DNA of 27,145 nt from Thermoplasmatota archaeon (GCA_030612095.1 JAUWOO010000005.1:1-27145), one strand, 5' to 3'; numbered from the stretch's first letter, positions 7,255-15,690 are shown. The notes: generated by a model not told the origin, from the sequence alone. Numbers and translations are program-made.

Positions 7255-8496
7255 TTATCCTCTCCTAAATACATCATAAACGAAGAAATCCATTACTATT
7301 CTTGAGATAATCTTCCATTTCATTCTGCTTGTGTTTATGTTTCCGATAAAGAGAGCGATAAAAATCTTTTTCAATTTTTCATCTCTACTTCCATATTTCA
7401 CAAATTTTTCAGGCCACTTCATAAGCATTCTATGAAAAAATCTCAAAGCCTCTAGGTCCTTTCCCCATCTCTTCCTCCAGATATTTTGGTAGGACTTAAG
7501 GGATTGTGCACCGAAATCTTCTTTTTCTAAAGCTTTAGATATTATTTCAGAGGCGATTTTCCCAGAATCCATTGCATAATAAATGCCTTCTCCAGTTAAA
7601 GGTGAAACAAAACCTGCTGCATCTCCCACTATAACTATTCGATCGGCGTACGTCTTTTTTATGTTTCCTACGAATGGGACAGGCGCCCCTTTTAATTTTT
7701 TTGACTCAATCCACTTTGGTAAATACCCGTTCCTCTTTAAGAAATCAAGATAATTTTTAAACTCATTTTTTATATCAATCTTCTTCATTTCATCATTGAA
7801 TCCCCCATAGCCGATATTAAGAATATCGTGCTTTGAAAAGACCCAAGCATAGCCATTTAGGTTTGCATGTTTCAAATTGATCATTGATGTCCTTTCCTTA
7901 CCATATACTCTATCTATGAACTCTTCTCCAACCTCAAACTCTTCAACAACTGCCATTCCAAAATCCTTACCCCGTTTCTCCCTTAGTCTCTCTTTTTTTC
8001 TTAGATAGTTTGCGACAACATCATAAGCGCCCCCAGCTCCAACAATGACTTTGCAGATGAACTCTCTACTGTTTGCTAGTTTTACAACTGCTTTTTCTTG
8101 AGTCGTGAAAACCTCCTTTACTTTGCAATTCTCTAAAAATTCTGCACCAGCATCAATAGCAAACTGAACAAGCGCATAATCAAATTTTTTCCTTCTAACA
8201 TTATGGAAAAGTGGTGTTTCACTCAAATAATCAGTTGTATGCTGTGCAGAGGGTGAAACGATTTTGCCCCTCATACATATACTATCCGAAAAATCGCTTG
8301 TATCCGTTTCTATCTTTTCTCGAATATGATCAAACTCGGTGATGTGTTCACAGAGTCCACCACCACATGGTTTATCTCGTGGAAATTTGTCTTTGTCGAT
8401 AAGAAGAACTTTCACTCCTTTTTCTGAAAGAAATTTTGCAGCAGTTGAGCCAGCAGGACCAGCACCCACAACAACAACATCATAATTCATGTTCAA
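7255..8496 (-). CDS. Geranylgeranyl reductase family FAD-dependent oxidoreductase
   Basis: The 413-aa flavoprotein has an N-terminal dinucleotide-binding motif VVVGAGPAGSTAA (GxGxxG at residues 11-16), the family signature KPCGGGLCEHI (about 42-52), and the second FAD-contact motif VIVGDAAGFVSPLTGEGI. These match the geranylgeranyl reductase family; in archaea such enzymes saturate the isoprenoid chains of digeranylgeranylglycerophospholipids or related polyprenyls. Which double-bond substrate this paralogue uses cannot be determined. It is probably peripheral to the membrane, with no transmembrane segment. Two close in-frame ATGs exist (8496 and 8490); the first is used. A TATA box at 8537-8546 would give a leader of about 20 nt. 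Confidence 0.9.
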   Translation of the reverse strand: MNMNYDVVVVGAGPAGSTAAKFLSEKGVKVLLIDKDKFPRDKPCGGGLCEHITEFDHIREKIETDTSDFSDSICMRGKIVSPSAQHTTDYLSETPLFHNVRRKKFDYALVQFAIDAGAEFLENCKVKEVFTTQEKAVVKLANSREFICKVIVGAGGAYDVVANYLRKKERLREKRGKDFGMAVVEEFEVGEEFIDRVYGKERTSMINLKHANLNGYAWVFSKHDILNIGYGGFNDEMKKIDIKNEFKNYLDFLKRNGYLPKWIESKKLKGAPVPFVGNIKKTYADRIVIVGDAAGFVSPLTGEGIYYAMDSGKIASEIISKALEKEDFGAQSLKSYQNIWRKRWGKDLEALRFFHRMLMKWPEKFVKYGSRDEKLKKIFIALFIGNINTSRMKWKIISRIVMDFFVYDVFRRG

Positions 8497-8967
8497 CTAG
8501 CCTTCTTTACGTCCCCGGAGGACAAACAGATTGTGGATATATAAGTATTGCATAGGGTTAACACAATAAAAAACGCAATTTCATAAGAACCCGCTGATTA
8601 CTGGATGCCTGAACATACTGTGTCCGATCAATTTTATCTAAGATTATAAGGGGAACAAAGATTTCCATACCCGGCCATACATGAATATGCATGTACACTA
8701 TGGATCATAGTGAAAAGCAAATGAGTTTGTAACCATTCTTTTTTATTGTTTTTCCTCCCGAACTAGACCTTCTACATTCTCTCCTGCAGAACAATGAGCA
8801 ATAATTGCTTAAAAATCCCTTTTTTCAACGTAAAACCTGCGTTCTAGGAAAAACATGGTAATTTCATTTTTGGAGACGAAACATGATAATAGTTGTATAA
8901 TAATATTTTTATAATATGGAACATTACAGCATAACCCATATTCAAAATAATATAATGAGATGATATA
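8497..8967. other. Divergent intergenic region, no gene seen
   Basis: This 471-bp gap separates two divergently oriented genes. It carries the minus-strand TATA box GATATATAAG (8537-8546) for the reductase and an AT-rich TTATAATAT (about 8910-8918) suitable for the DUF116 gene. A short inverted repeat TACATG/CATGTA occurs at 8678-8695. No ORF of convincing coding character was found on either strand. Confidence 0.5.
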
Positions 8968-9594
8968 ATGTCATATAACTTTACATTTGACTTATCTAAA
9001 CTATCGCAAACATTATTTAGAGAAATTGCGGAGTTTTCAGAGAAAGGAAAAATCACCGAAAGAATAGGCGACATGGCAATAAATCTTGTAAAAAAATTCA
9101 ATATAGACAAAATTACAGGGCTGCCTGTTCGTGACTCAATAACAGTTATAGAAGATCTTATTAATGCAAACATCACAAATAGCATCCATAAAGAAAGTTT
9201 TGTAAAGACAAACAAAAGAGTGTTGTTTCTTCCCCATTGTTGCAGAAAATACATGGACTCAAGATGTAAGGCAGATTTTGATCCAGAGTCTGCATCATAC
9301 CTCTGCAGGCATTGTTCGGATGATTGTCAGGTGCATAAGGCTACAAAACTTGCAAAAAAAGAAAATTACGATGTATATGTATTACCTGGCAGTTCCTGTG
9401 TCAAAAAGATTTTTCAGAAAAATTCATATAATGGCGTTATTGGAGTAGCATGTACTGAAGAGATAGCCCTTGCAACAAAATTTTTAGAACAATTCAACAT
9501 AGCTGTCCAAAATATACCATTGATAAAAAATGGCTGTTCAGGAACAAAATTCAACTTTGAAACTTTAAAAAAAATAATAATAGACGAAAGATGA
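8968..9594 (+). CDS. DUF116 family cysteine-rich protein
   Basis: The 208-aa product has a helical N-terminal half and a Cys-rich C-terminal half: PHCCRKYMDSRCKA, LCRHCSDDCQVHKA, GSSCVKK, GVACTEE and NGCSGT. Around ten conserved-looking Cys residues suggest one or more Fe-S clusters or zinc sites. The pattern is that of the DUF116 family found in methanogens, other euryarchaea and anaerobic bacteria, whose activity I do not know. In other genomes DUF116 domains can carry extra N-terminal membrane segments; here none is seen, so it is likely cytosolic. The gene stands alone, with a hairpin 12 nt after its stop. Confidence 0.85.
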   Translation: MSYNFTFDLSKLSQTLFREIAEFSEKGKITERIGDMAINLVKKFNIDKITGLPVRDSITVIEDLINANITNSIHKESFVKTNKRVLFLPHCCRKYMDSRCKADFDPESASYLCRHCSDDCQVHKATKLAKKENYDVYVLPGSSCVKKIFQKNSYNGVIGVACTEEIALATKFLEQFNIAVQNIPLIKNGCSGTKFNFETLKKIIIDER

Positions 9595-9605
9595 CGATAT
9601 CTTAA

Positions 9606-9623
9606 AAGGAGTTTTTTCTCCTT
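9606..9623 (+). terminator. Possible terminator hairpin after DUF116 gene
   Basis: AAGGAG and CTCCTT pair around a TTTTTT loop, 12-29 nt after the DUF116 stop. The stem is only 6 bp and the T run is in the loop rather than behind it, so this may work simply as a T-rich archaeal termination signal. Confidence 0.35.
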
Positions 9624-9699
9624 AAACTCTATAGTTCACAGATACAAATAGGGTTTGTAAGTCAATAAAACAAGATTGTAAAGTAAAGCTACGTGGTTT

Positions 9700-9831
9700 T
9701 TAATACTTATTAAAAAACAATCCATGCCGATTTTTTATGAATTTTTTTCCAGTATGTTCCAAATGTAGACATAACGCGTCTTCATACAGCTGTTTAAGTT
9801 GCTCCTCAACATCTGCCATTTTTTCCATCAT
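9700..9831 (-). CDS. Possible 43-aa small protein
   Basis: Reading the minus strand from ATG at 9831 to TAA at 9700 gives 43 residues beginning MMEKMADVEEQLKQLYEDAL and ending GLFFNKY. The first 28 residues form a plausible amphipathic, acidic helix, with a basic tail (GKKFIKNRHG). A weak TATA-like CTTAATAAG (about 9853-9861) lies about 26 nt before the ATG. It fills an otherwise empty 424-bp gap. Coding character is suggestive, but the ORF is short and I recognise no family. Confidence 0.4.
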   Translation of the reverse strand: MMEKMADVEEQLKQLYEDALCLHLEHTGKKFIKNRHGLFFNKY

Positions 9832-10018
9832 GTGCTATACTTTGTAAACTTTCTTATTAAGGGCTTGTTGTACAATTGTTACCGAGTTTCTTTACAGTTC
9901 CTACAAAGTATCGTTCTTAGCATCTATCACCAATTAGCAAACGTAGGCGAAGAAAGATAGGTTGAAAAATAATATTAGCAAATGGATGATCACATATAAA
10001 ATTAGATTTTTGTATTTT

Positions 10019-10915
10019 TTAGTTTACAGTTCCACTGGTAGCATTTCTTGAAGTCATATAGATGCCGAGAATGATAACACTGCCCCCTGCTATCGTGAAT
10101 TCTGATGGGGTCTGATGAATCCAGGGCATCGCAAATGCAAACAGTGTGGAAAAAAGCGGTTCTCCGAGAAGTACCACCGATGCAAGAGATGCGCGAACAT
10201 ATTCCAGAGACCAGTTGTACAATGTATGTCCAAATACTCCTGAAACCACTGCCATTAGTAGTATTATCCAATAATCATTTACATCTAAACCATAAACAGG
10301 TGCGTTAAAGAGAAGACATATAACTAGCAATGCCAAGGTACCGACACCATAAACAACTATCGCGTAGGGAACAATTGAAACATTTCTACGTATTCTTCTG
10401 CCACTCAATATATAAAGACCTGCAGCTATCCCTCCCATTATTGCCAATATATTTCCTTCTAAAGTATCCAACGTAAGAGAAGATAATCCATAGTTTCCGT
10501 AAACAAGCAATACAACTCCTGAAACAGATAATACTATGCCTATCGTATTTACAGTGGAGAGTTTTTCTTTGAAGAAATAGTGTGCAACAGGAGCCACAAG
10601 AACAGGATGTGCGGTAACAAGCATTACTGAACTTGCCACGGATGTAAATTCAAGTGAGGTAATCCAAAACGCAAAATGTGCAGCAAGAACTAGTCCAATA
10701 CCAATCATCACAATAAATGTCGATCGAGGTATCTCCAGCAGCTCTTTCCGGACTTTTTTATTTAAAATTACAAACGGCAAAATAAGTAGAGTCGTGAATA
10801 ACAGCCGATATAACGCTATTGAAAACGATGGTGCATCACATGATACTACAAATATGGCCGCAAATGATGCAGATAGAACAGAAATGAAAAGTGCGCCAAG
10901 TGGTTTATTTATCAT
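10019..10915 (-). CDS. EamA/DMT superfamily transporter
   Basis: The 298-aa membrane protein shows about ten hydrophobic helices in two repeats of five, the EamA (drug/metabolite transporter) architecture. Repeat-boundary landmarks are RLLFTTLLILPF early, LVTAHPVLVAPVAHYFFKEKL at the end of repeat one, and LASVVLLGEPLFSTLFAF near the end of repeat two; the Glu in each boundary segment is typical. Proteins of this family export amino acids or other small metabolites; the substrate is not predictable. A TATA-like TTACATATTA about 28 nt before the ATG suggests a leaderless mRNA. The gene stands alone on this strand. Confidence 0.9.
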   Translation of the reverse strand: MINKPLGALFISVLSASFAAIFVVSCDAPSFSIALYRLLFTTLLILPFVILNKKVRKELLEIPRSTFIVMIGIGLVLAAHFAFWITSLEFTSVASSVMLVTAHPVLVAPVAHYFFKEKLSTVNTIGIVLSVSGVVLLVYGNYGLSSLTLDTLEGNILAIMGGIAAGLYILSGRRIRRNVSIVPYAIVVYGVGTLALLVICLLFNAPVYGLDVNDYWIILLMAVVSGVFGHTLYNWSLEYVRASLASVVLLGEPLFSTLFAFAMPWIHQTPSEFTIAGGSVIILGIYMTSRNATSGTVN

Positions 10916-11033
10916 ACCAAACTAAAGTAGTAATATGTAAACATCCTTTTTCACTTTCTGGTATTTTCATATTAGTTTTGGCAGTATCAAGAAAAAGTAA
11001 CGGATAAATGGCCAATAAAGACAAGATGGTAAA

Positions 11034-11042
11034 ACATATACA
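11034..11042 (+). promoter_or_regulatory. TATA box of the mobB-like gene
   Basis: ACATATACA is centred about 33 nt before the ATG at 11071. This supports that ATG over the in-frame ATG at 11008, which would put the box inside the coding region. Confidence 0.45.
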
Positions 11043-11070
11043 TCCCAACCTCATATGTATCGTGATATCT

Positions 11071-11670
11071 ATGAAAAACCCTGCAGTTTTTGGATTCTAT
11101 GGTGAATCGAATACCGGAAAAACCTCTTTGATCGTAAAAGTAATCGAACGGTTGACTAATGAAAAATTAAAAGTTGCAACAGTAAAAATTACTGATAAAA
11201 ATATTGGCATCGATACAGAGGGAAAGGACACATGGAAGCATAATCAAGCAGGATCTAAAATTGTGGTTCTATCTTCACCAGTTGAAACTGGTTTCATAAT
11301 CAAGCAGAACAAGGACATTGAGGCCATCCTTCAACATATTGGTGAGCTTGCGGATTGTGATGTCGTACTCATTGAAGGCGCCAACGATCCCAGTACCCCT
11401 AAAATACGGTTGGGTGAAAATATACAAGAACGCGAGAATACAATAATTTCATATGATGGAAAATTAGATGCAATTATTGAATTGATAAAAGGCGAAATCG
11501 AAAAGAGAAAAGACGATGAAACGGGAAAAGTAATTGTCAGGATAAATGGAAAACAGATACCACTTACAGAATTTCCTTCAGAATTTATTAAAAGGACAAT
11601 AATTGGTATGATGAGTCCACTAAAGGGAGTGGATAAAATCAATAAGGTAGAAATATATTTCAAACAATAA
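11071..11670 (+). CDS. mobB: MobB-like molybdopterin-guanine dinucleotide biosynthesis GTPase
   Basis: The 199-aa protein carries a P-loop GESNTGKTS (residues 11-19), LKVATVKITDKN, the DTWKHNQAGSKIVVLSSP segment and CDVVLIEGAND, the motif order of MobB. MobB binds GTP and assists MobA in adding GMP to molybdopterin to make the bis-MGD cofactor of molybdenum or tungsten enzymes. In the usual family this segment reads D(T/S)xxHxxAGA; here the His is present. A C-terminal extension of about 45 residues (from VRINGKQIPLTEFP) is longer than bacterial MobB. Start at 11071 is chosen from the TATA box; an in-frame ATG at 11008 exists. The next gene begins within 60 nt, so read-through is likely. Confidence 0.82.
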   Translation: MKNPAVFGFYGESNTGKTSLIVKVIERLTNEKLKVATVKITDKNIGIDTEGKDTWKHNQAGSKIVVLSSPVETGFIIKQNKDIEAILQHIGELADCDVVLIEGANDPSTPKIRLGENIQERENTIISYDGKLDAIIELIKGEIEKRKDDETGKVIVRINGKQIPLTEFPSEFIKRTIIGMMSPLKGVDKINKVEIYFKQ

Positions 11671-11728
11671 AAACATGTCTCATAAATCCCATATAAAGGA
11701 AAAAAGCAAGTACATTTGGAAGGGTAAT

Positions 11729-14404
11729 ATGAAGGATAATGAAAAAACAAAAGAAGCACTTTTAAACAAATTGAAAAAAATGAATCAAAGGATTAATGAT
11801 TTGGAATTATCAAAAAAGAAAATTGAAAAATCCGAGGAAATGGCATACAAATTTCTTGATACAGTTCCCGATCTTGCTATATTAGTACAGGTTGACAATT
11901 GGATTATCTTAGCATTGAATGAATCGATGGCTAAGAGTCTTGGAAAAAACAAGAAGGAACTAATTGGAACAAACATTTTAGATGTATTTTCATCTGATGT
12001 AGCCAAATATAGGAAAGAACAAGCTGAGAAGCTTTTGCAAGATGGAAAGCCAGTACGTTTTGAAGATGAACGCAATGGAAGATGGTTTTATAATGCGCTT
12101 TATCCCATTTTTGACTCAAAAGGAAAGATTACACACGGTGCCATTTTTGTTCATGAAATAACGGAGCTAAAGAAAATAGAACAAAAAAAGTTGAAAAACC
12201 AGGAAGAATATTTTTATCACCTCATACAAAATTCATCAGATCTAATTTCAATTGTTGAAGCAGATGGTACTATTAGATATCAAAGTCCATCATTGAGAAG
12301 ACTATTTGGATATACACCCGATGAGACAGCAGGAAGAAACATATTTGAATTTCTTCACCCAGATGAAATTCCCCACATGCAGAAATATTTTAACGATGTG
12401 GTTAAAAAACCAGGTTTAGCCGAAACTGTTGAATATAGTCTTCGACATAAGAATGGCCCCTGGGTTTATTGTGAATCCACTGGAAGTAATTTGCTTGGTG
12501 ACCCAAACATAAATGGTATAGTTATAAGTACTCGTGACATCACCGAAAGAAAGCAGATGGAGGATGCCCTAAGGGAATCGGAGACGCGATTTAGAAATAT
12601 TTTTGATAATTGTTCTATTGGAATATATAGAACCACCCCAGATGGAAAAATTTTAATGTCGAATTCTACACTAGTCCAAATGCTAGGATATTCATCCTTT
12701 GAAGAACTTGCTCAATATAATCTGGAAAGTGAGGAATATCCTCTAGAGTATCCTCGCATAAATTTCAAGAAACGCATCGAACGTGAGAAACAAATTATTG
12801 ATCTCAAATCTACATGGATAAGAAAAGATGGTTCTACATTATTTGTTCGTGAGAATGCAAAGGCGGTTTATGATAGTGAGGGTAATGTTTTATATTATGA
12901 AGGTACGGTAGAAGACATCACCAAACATGAGCATGCAGAGAAAGCACTGAAGGAAAGTGAAGAACGATACCGGCAACTTGTAGAATTTTCTCCAGAGACA
13001 ATAGTGGTTCACAGAGGAGGAAAATTTGTATATGTAAATCCTGCTGGAGTAAAACTGGTTGGTGCAGAAAACCCAAAGGAACTAATCGGGAAAAATATAA
13101 TGGATTTCATTCATCCCGATTATAAAGAAATCGTTCAAGAACGAGTTCAGCAAGGTTACAAAAGAAAAAAGGCACCTCGTATGGAAGAGAAGTTTCTTGG
13201 ACTTGATGGACAGGTTACGGATGTTGAAGTAGTAGCAGCTCCTATCGTCTATCGGGGTGAGCCAGCTGTGCAGGTTATCATTCACAACATTACCGAGCGT
13301 AAGAAAGCTGAACAAGAAATCATTAGAACAAAAGAACATCTAAAGAATGTTATTAACAGTGCATCAGAAATTATAATATCTATTGACATAGACAACAAAA
13401 TATCAACATGGAATAAAACCGCAGAAATCATTATGGGATATAAACAAAGAGAAGTCATTGGGAGATTAATAACCTCCTTAGACATGTTTGAAGATGCAAT
13501 TGACTTACTGGACAATATAAAAAATATTTGTGAGGGGCATGGCAAACCGTTTGATCGGATAATATTAAGGACAAAGACTGGTGCAAAAAAACTGCTGCAG
13601 GTATCTTGTTCAATTATACAAAGTGATAATGAAGATATTTTTGGTATCCTTTTGATCGGTAAAGACATTACACAAGATAGTGAAGCGCATGGGCAATTAT
13701 TGCAGGGAAACAGCTATCTAATCACTGATGAGCATAGTGACTCTGCATTAAATCTATTCACAGATTTAACCGTAGCAGATTATAATGGCTTGTTTATCAC
13801 AAGAGATACTCCTGATGCCATACGAAATGTGATTTCATCAATAGACGTAAAGACAATAGTTTTAAGTCAAGACACAACTGGGGAATTTGAACATGTCTAC
13901 GAACTGGACAAATTAATAGATGGGATAAAAAAATTTATTGAAAATGAAGATAAACCCATAATATTGTTCGATAGAATTGATTATTTTCTCACTAATTTTT
14001 CGTTTGAGACAGTTATCAAAGCCATATATAGGATCAATAACATAGTTACACAGGGCAACGCTGTTTTGCTGTTACGCCTTAAGCCATCCATTGTAAATAT
14101 GAGACAACTGGCACTTATCAAGGAAGAATTACAACCTCTACCAAGCCAGAAGATAGACAGCATAGAACTAGAGGAGTACCTACATAACATTCTAAAATTC
14201 ATACATGATCAAAACCAACATAATGTACTGGTTTCGTATAGAAAAATTAGTCAGGAATTCTCAATCTCCAAAGTAACAACTGCAAAAAGATTGAATATCC
14301 TTGGAGAAAGGGAATTAATTCTTATAAAAAAGCATGGAAAGACAAAATCAATACATATCTCTGAAAAAGGGAAAACATTGTTGCATAAAAGAAAAATCAT
14401 ATAA
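11729..14404 (+). CDS. Multi-PAS sensor with DUF835 and C-terminal winged helix
   Basis: This 891-aa cytosolic protein has five consecutive PAS/PAC units (about 35-150, 160-275, 275-400, 400-525 and 527-650), each closing with a PAC-like ending such as ISTRDITERK, VEDITKHEHAE, HNITERKKAE or IGKDITQDSE. They are followed by a DUF835 domain (about 659-812, starting GNSYLITDEHSD, with IILFDRIDYFLTN) and a winged helix (about 828-891, ISKVTTAKRLNILGERELI). There is no histidine-kinase, receiver or cyclase domain, so input and DNA-binding output sit on one chain. DUF835 resembles a degenerate P-loop/RecA-like ATPase fold, as I recall, without an intact Walker motif here. PAS domains could bind haem, flavin or small ligands; no diagnostic residue is evident. 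The ATG at 11729 is favoured by a TATA-like ATATAAAG at 11691-11698 and GGAAGGG just before it; an ATG at 11675 is the alternative. Confidence 0.88.
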   Translation: MKDNEKTKEALLNKLKKMNQRINDLELSKKKIEKSEEMAYKFLDTVPDLAILVQVDNWIILALNESMAKSLGKNKKELIGTNILDVFSSDVAKYRKEQAEKLLQDGKPVRFEDERNGRWFYNALYPIFDSKGKITHGAIFVHEITELKKIEQKKLKNQEEYFYHLIQNSSDLISIVEADGTIRYQSPSLRRLFGYTPDETAGRNIFEFLHPDEIPHMQKYFNDVVKKPGLAETVEYSLRHKNGPWVYCESTGSNLLGDPNINGIVISTRDITERKQMEDALRESETRFRNIFDNCSIGIYRTTPDGKILMSNSTLVQMLGYSSFEELAQYNLESEEYPLEYPRINFKKRIEREKQIIDLKSTWIRKDGSTLFVRENAKAVYDSEGNVLYYEGTVEDITKHEHAEKALKESEERYRQLVEFSPETIVVHRGGKFVYVNPAGVKLVGAENPKELIGKNIMDFIHPDYKEIVQERVQQGYKRKKAPRMEEKFLGLDGQVTDVEVVAAPIVYRGEPAVQVIIHNITERKKAEQEIIRTKEHLKNVINSASEIIISIDIDNKISTWNKTAEIIMGYKQREVIGRLITSLDMFEDAIDLLDNIKNICEGHGKPFDRIILRTKTGAKKLLQVSCSIIQSDNEDIFGILLIGKDITQDSEAHGQLLQGNSYLITDEHSDSALNLFTDLTVADYNGLFITRDTPDAIRNVISSIDVKTIVLSQDTTGEFEHVYELDKLIDGIKKFIENEDKPIILFDRIDYFLTNFSFETVIKAIYRINNIVTQGNAVLLLRLKPSIVNMRQLALIKEELQPLPSQKIDSIELEEYLHNILKFIHDQNQHNVLVSYRKISQEFSISKVTTAKRLNILGERELILIKKHGKTKSIHISEKGKTLLHKRKII

Positions 14405-14442
14405 ACCCATAGTTTACCTGTTTTAAACCTATTCTGAATAAA

Positions 14443-14454
14443 CCTATAAATAGG
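14443..14454 (+). promoter_or_regulatory. TATA box inside a short dyad, upstream of the Lrp-like gene
   Basis: CCTATAAATAGG contains a good TATA box between CCTAT and ATAGG arms. A second TATA-like CTATAAAAATATAA lies at 14467-14480. Either predicts a leader of about 90-115 nt for the gene at 14588, unusual among the mostly leaderless genes here. The dyad could be an autoregulatory site. Confidence 0.4.
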
Positions 14455-14572
14455 ATGTATTAGTTGCTATAAAAATATAAATTGTGTGTGTTTCATCCAT
14501 AAATGTGAAAATGTATCACAAGAATACTTTGCTTGGATGATCGCCCACCCATTAAAAACACGAAAAAACTAG

Positions 14573-14579
14573 AAGGAGG
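14573..14579 (+). promoter_or_regulatory. Strong Shine-Dalgarno site of the Lrp-like gene
   Basis: AAGGAGG lies 8 nt before the ATG at 14588 and is close to a full match to the 16S anti-SD. It fixes the start codon and agrees with a leadered mRNA. Confidence 0.7.
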
Positions 14580-14587
14580 CATAACAT

Positions 14588-15121
14588 ATGGCTAAAAATA
14601 GTAAAAAGCAAATTGAAGAAGATGAAATAAAAGTTATCGCAGAACTACAAAAAAATTCCAATGAAAATATTGGAACGATAGCTAAAAAATGCGGTTTTTC
14701 ACGTCAAAAAGCATGGAGAATCATAAAAAGATTGGAAGAGGGAAAAACAATATGGGGATACCGTGCAATAGTAAGCAACGAAAAAGTCAACATGCATGGC
14801 TACGTTCTGCTCGTTAAAGGAAACCGCCTACCTATAGACAATTCTTTTGAAAAAGATATAGCTGAGAGAAAGATAGATAAAATAGCAGCAGAAATGGGGG
14901 TCACTGTCGAGAATAGTTACTGGCTTCACGGCAACTACGATGGCATGCTTTGCTTTTCTGCTAAAGATTTGAGACAAGCAAAAAGATTCCAGGAAGTATA
15001 TTTAAACACCTTTAATGGCAACATAGCTGAATTAAATTTACTTGAAAAGATGGTTATAGTGAAGGAAGGAGGGTTTGTAAACCCAAACATCAAAAAAACA
15101 AAGAGTCTATTGGAAGCTTAA
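14588..15121 (+). CDS. Lrp/AsnC-like transcriptional regulator
   Basis: The 177-aa protein begins with a basic tail and a winged HTH (about 10-62): EDEIKVIAELQKNSNENIGT then IAKKCGFSRQKAWRIIKRLE, the recognition helix being SRQKAWRIIKRLE, followed by a wing at IWGYRAIV. The remainder (about 65-160) can be read as a divergent RAM-like ligand/oligomer domain with YVLLVKGN, YWLHGNYDGMLCFSA and IAELNLLEKMVIVK strands. That organisation is Lrp/AsnC family, though the C-terminal domain is longer than the 150-aa norm. It probably acts as a dimer or octamer controlling its own gene or neighbours; the ligand is unknown. Confidence 0.8.
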   Translation: MAKNSKKQIEEDEIKVIAELQKNSNENIGTIAKKCGFSRQKAWRIIKRLEEGKTIWGYRAIVSNEKVNMHGYVLLVKGNRLPIDNSFEKDIAERKIDKIAAEMGVTVENSYWLHGNYDGMLCFSAKDLRQAKRFQEVYLNTFNGNIAELNLLEKMVIVKEGGFVNPNIKKTKSLLEA

Positions 15122-15142
15122 ATAAACGCTAACGTAATTAAG

Positions 15143-15227
15143 GGCAAAGGGAGAAGGGGAAAAAATAATCATATATAGGGACAAATTAATATGAAGAAAT
15201 TATACCTTCCTTCCCCCTTTCATTGCC
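15143..15227. repeat. Imperfect purine/pyrimidine inverted repeat
   Basis: A purine-rich arm (GGCAAAGGGAGAAGG, 15143-15157) faces a pyrimidine-rich arm (from CCTTC at 15205 to TTGCC ending 15227). AAAGGG pairs with CCCTTT, GGCAA with TTGCC and GAAGG with CCTTC, with internal loops. It lies between convergent genes ending at 15121 and 15391, so a bidirectional 3'-end structure is the simplest reading. Confidence 0.3.
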
Positions 15228-15390
15228 ATAACACATATAATCATATATTTACCCATTATATAAAGGTTATTAAAGAGATTATTTGCAACATTTATCACAA
15301 CCACCAGATTAATTTTGTCCATAACGCCCTAATTTTTCCCATTCCAAAATAGAATTAACATATTATGAAAAGAGAAGAGATATACTCCCC

Positions 15391-15576
15391 TTACTTCCTT
15401 TTAAGATATGGAAGCCCTGTTCTCTTGTTAACACCGACTACCATGTTATCAGGTTTGTCACACTGTGAACCGCTTTTTGGTGTTCTCTTACTAAAGTAAT
15501 ATATCGTCTGGTTTCTTCCGCCTTTTAATGTTACGTCTTTCTTATATAATGTCCATCCTTCATGTTTATATGCCAT
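15391..15576 (-). CDS. 61-aa conserved-looking small basic protein
   Basis: The product has a compact, basic, Gly/aromatic-rich sequence. GWTLYKKDVTLKGGRNQTIY gives two or three beta strands, followed by FSKRTPKSG and the C-terminal NKRTGLPYLKRK. I recall similar short archaeal proteins with the KKxVTLRGG...IYFF...RTGLPxLK pattern, but know no function. One Cys is present. Start is set by an SD-like GGAGTG (15582-15587) six nt before the ATG. A 12-bp palindrome overlaps this leader. The gene stands apart from its neighbours. Confidence 0.75.
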   Translation of the reverse strand: MAYKHEGWTLYKKDVTLKGGRNQTIYYFSKRTPKSGSQCDKPDNMVVGVNKRTGLPYLKRK

Positions 15577-15584
15577 AGTATCAC

Positions 15585-15596
15585 TCCATATATGGA
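15585..15596. promoter_or_regulatory. 12-bp perfect palindrome in the leader of the 61-aa gene
   Basis: TCCATATATGGA is a perfect palindrome overlapping the SD region of the gene starting at 15576. It might be an operator, or by chance contain a TATA-like core; the likelier TATA region is the AT-rich stretch at about 15610-15622. Confidence 0.3.
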
Positions 15597-15668
15597 ATAA
15601 CCATTCTGTTATTTAATAATTTTCAATCGTTTTTTAAAGGATGATAAGATAAATTGATACAATCAGGG

Positions 15669-15690
15669 GGATGTTCTAATAATAACATCC
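15669..15690 (-). terminator. Hairpin behind the 52-aa gene
   Basis: GGATGTT and AACATCC flank an 8-nt AT-rich loop (CTAATAAT), 23 nt past the minus-strand stop at 15713. The arms are identical to the inner part of the dyad at 7225-7245, also behind a minus-strand stop. Confidence 0.4.

Noticed and set aside
8678..8695. TACATG/CATGTA dyad as an operator
   Set aside because: The stem is only 6 bp and is more than 150 nt from either flanking start; likely chance in AT-rich DNA.
15191..15352. Plus-strand 53-codon ORF starting MKKLYLPSPF after the Lrp-like gene
   Set aside because: Composition is dominated by His, Asn, Ile and Tyr from AT-rich DNA, it overlaps an inverted repeat, and the TATA-like box is too close to the ATG.
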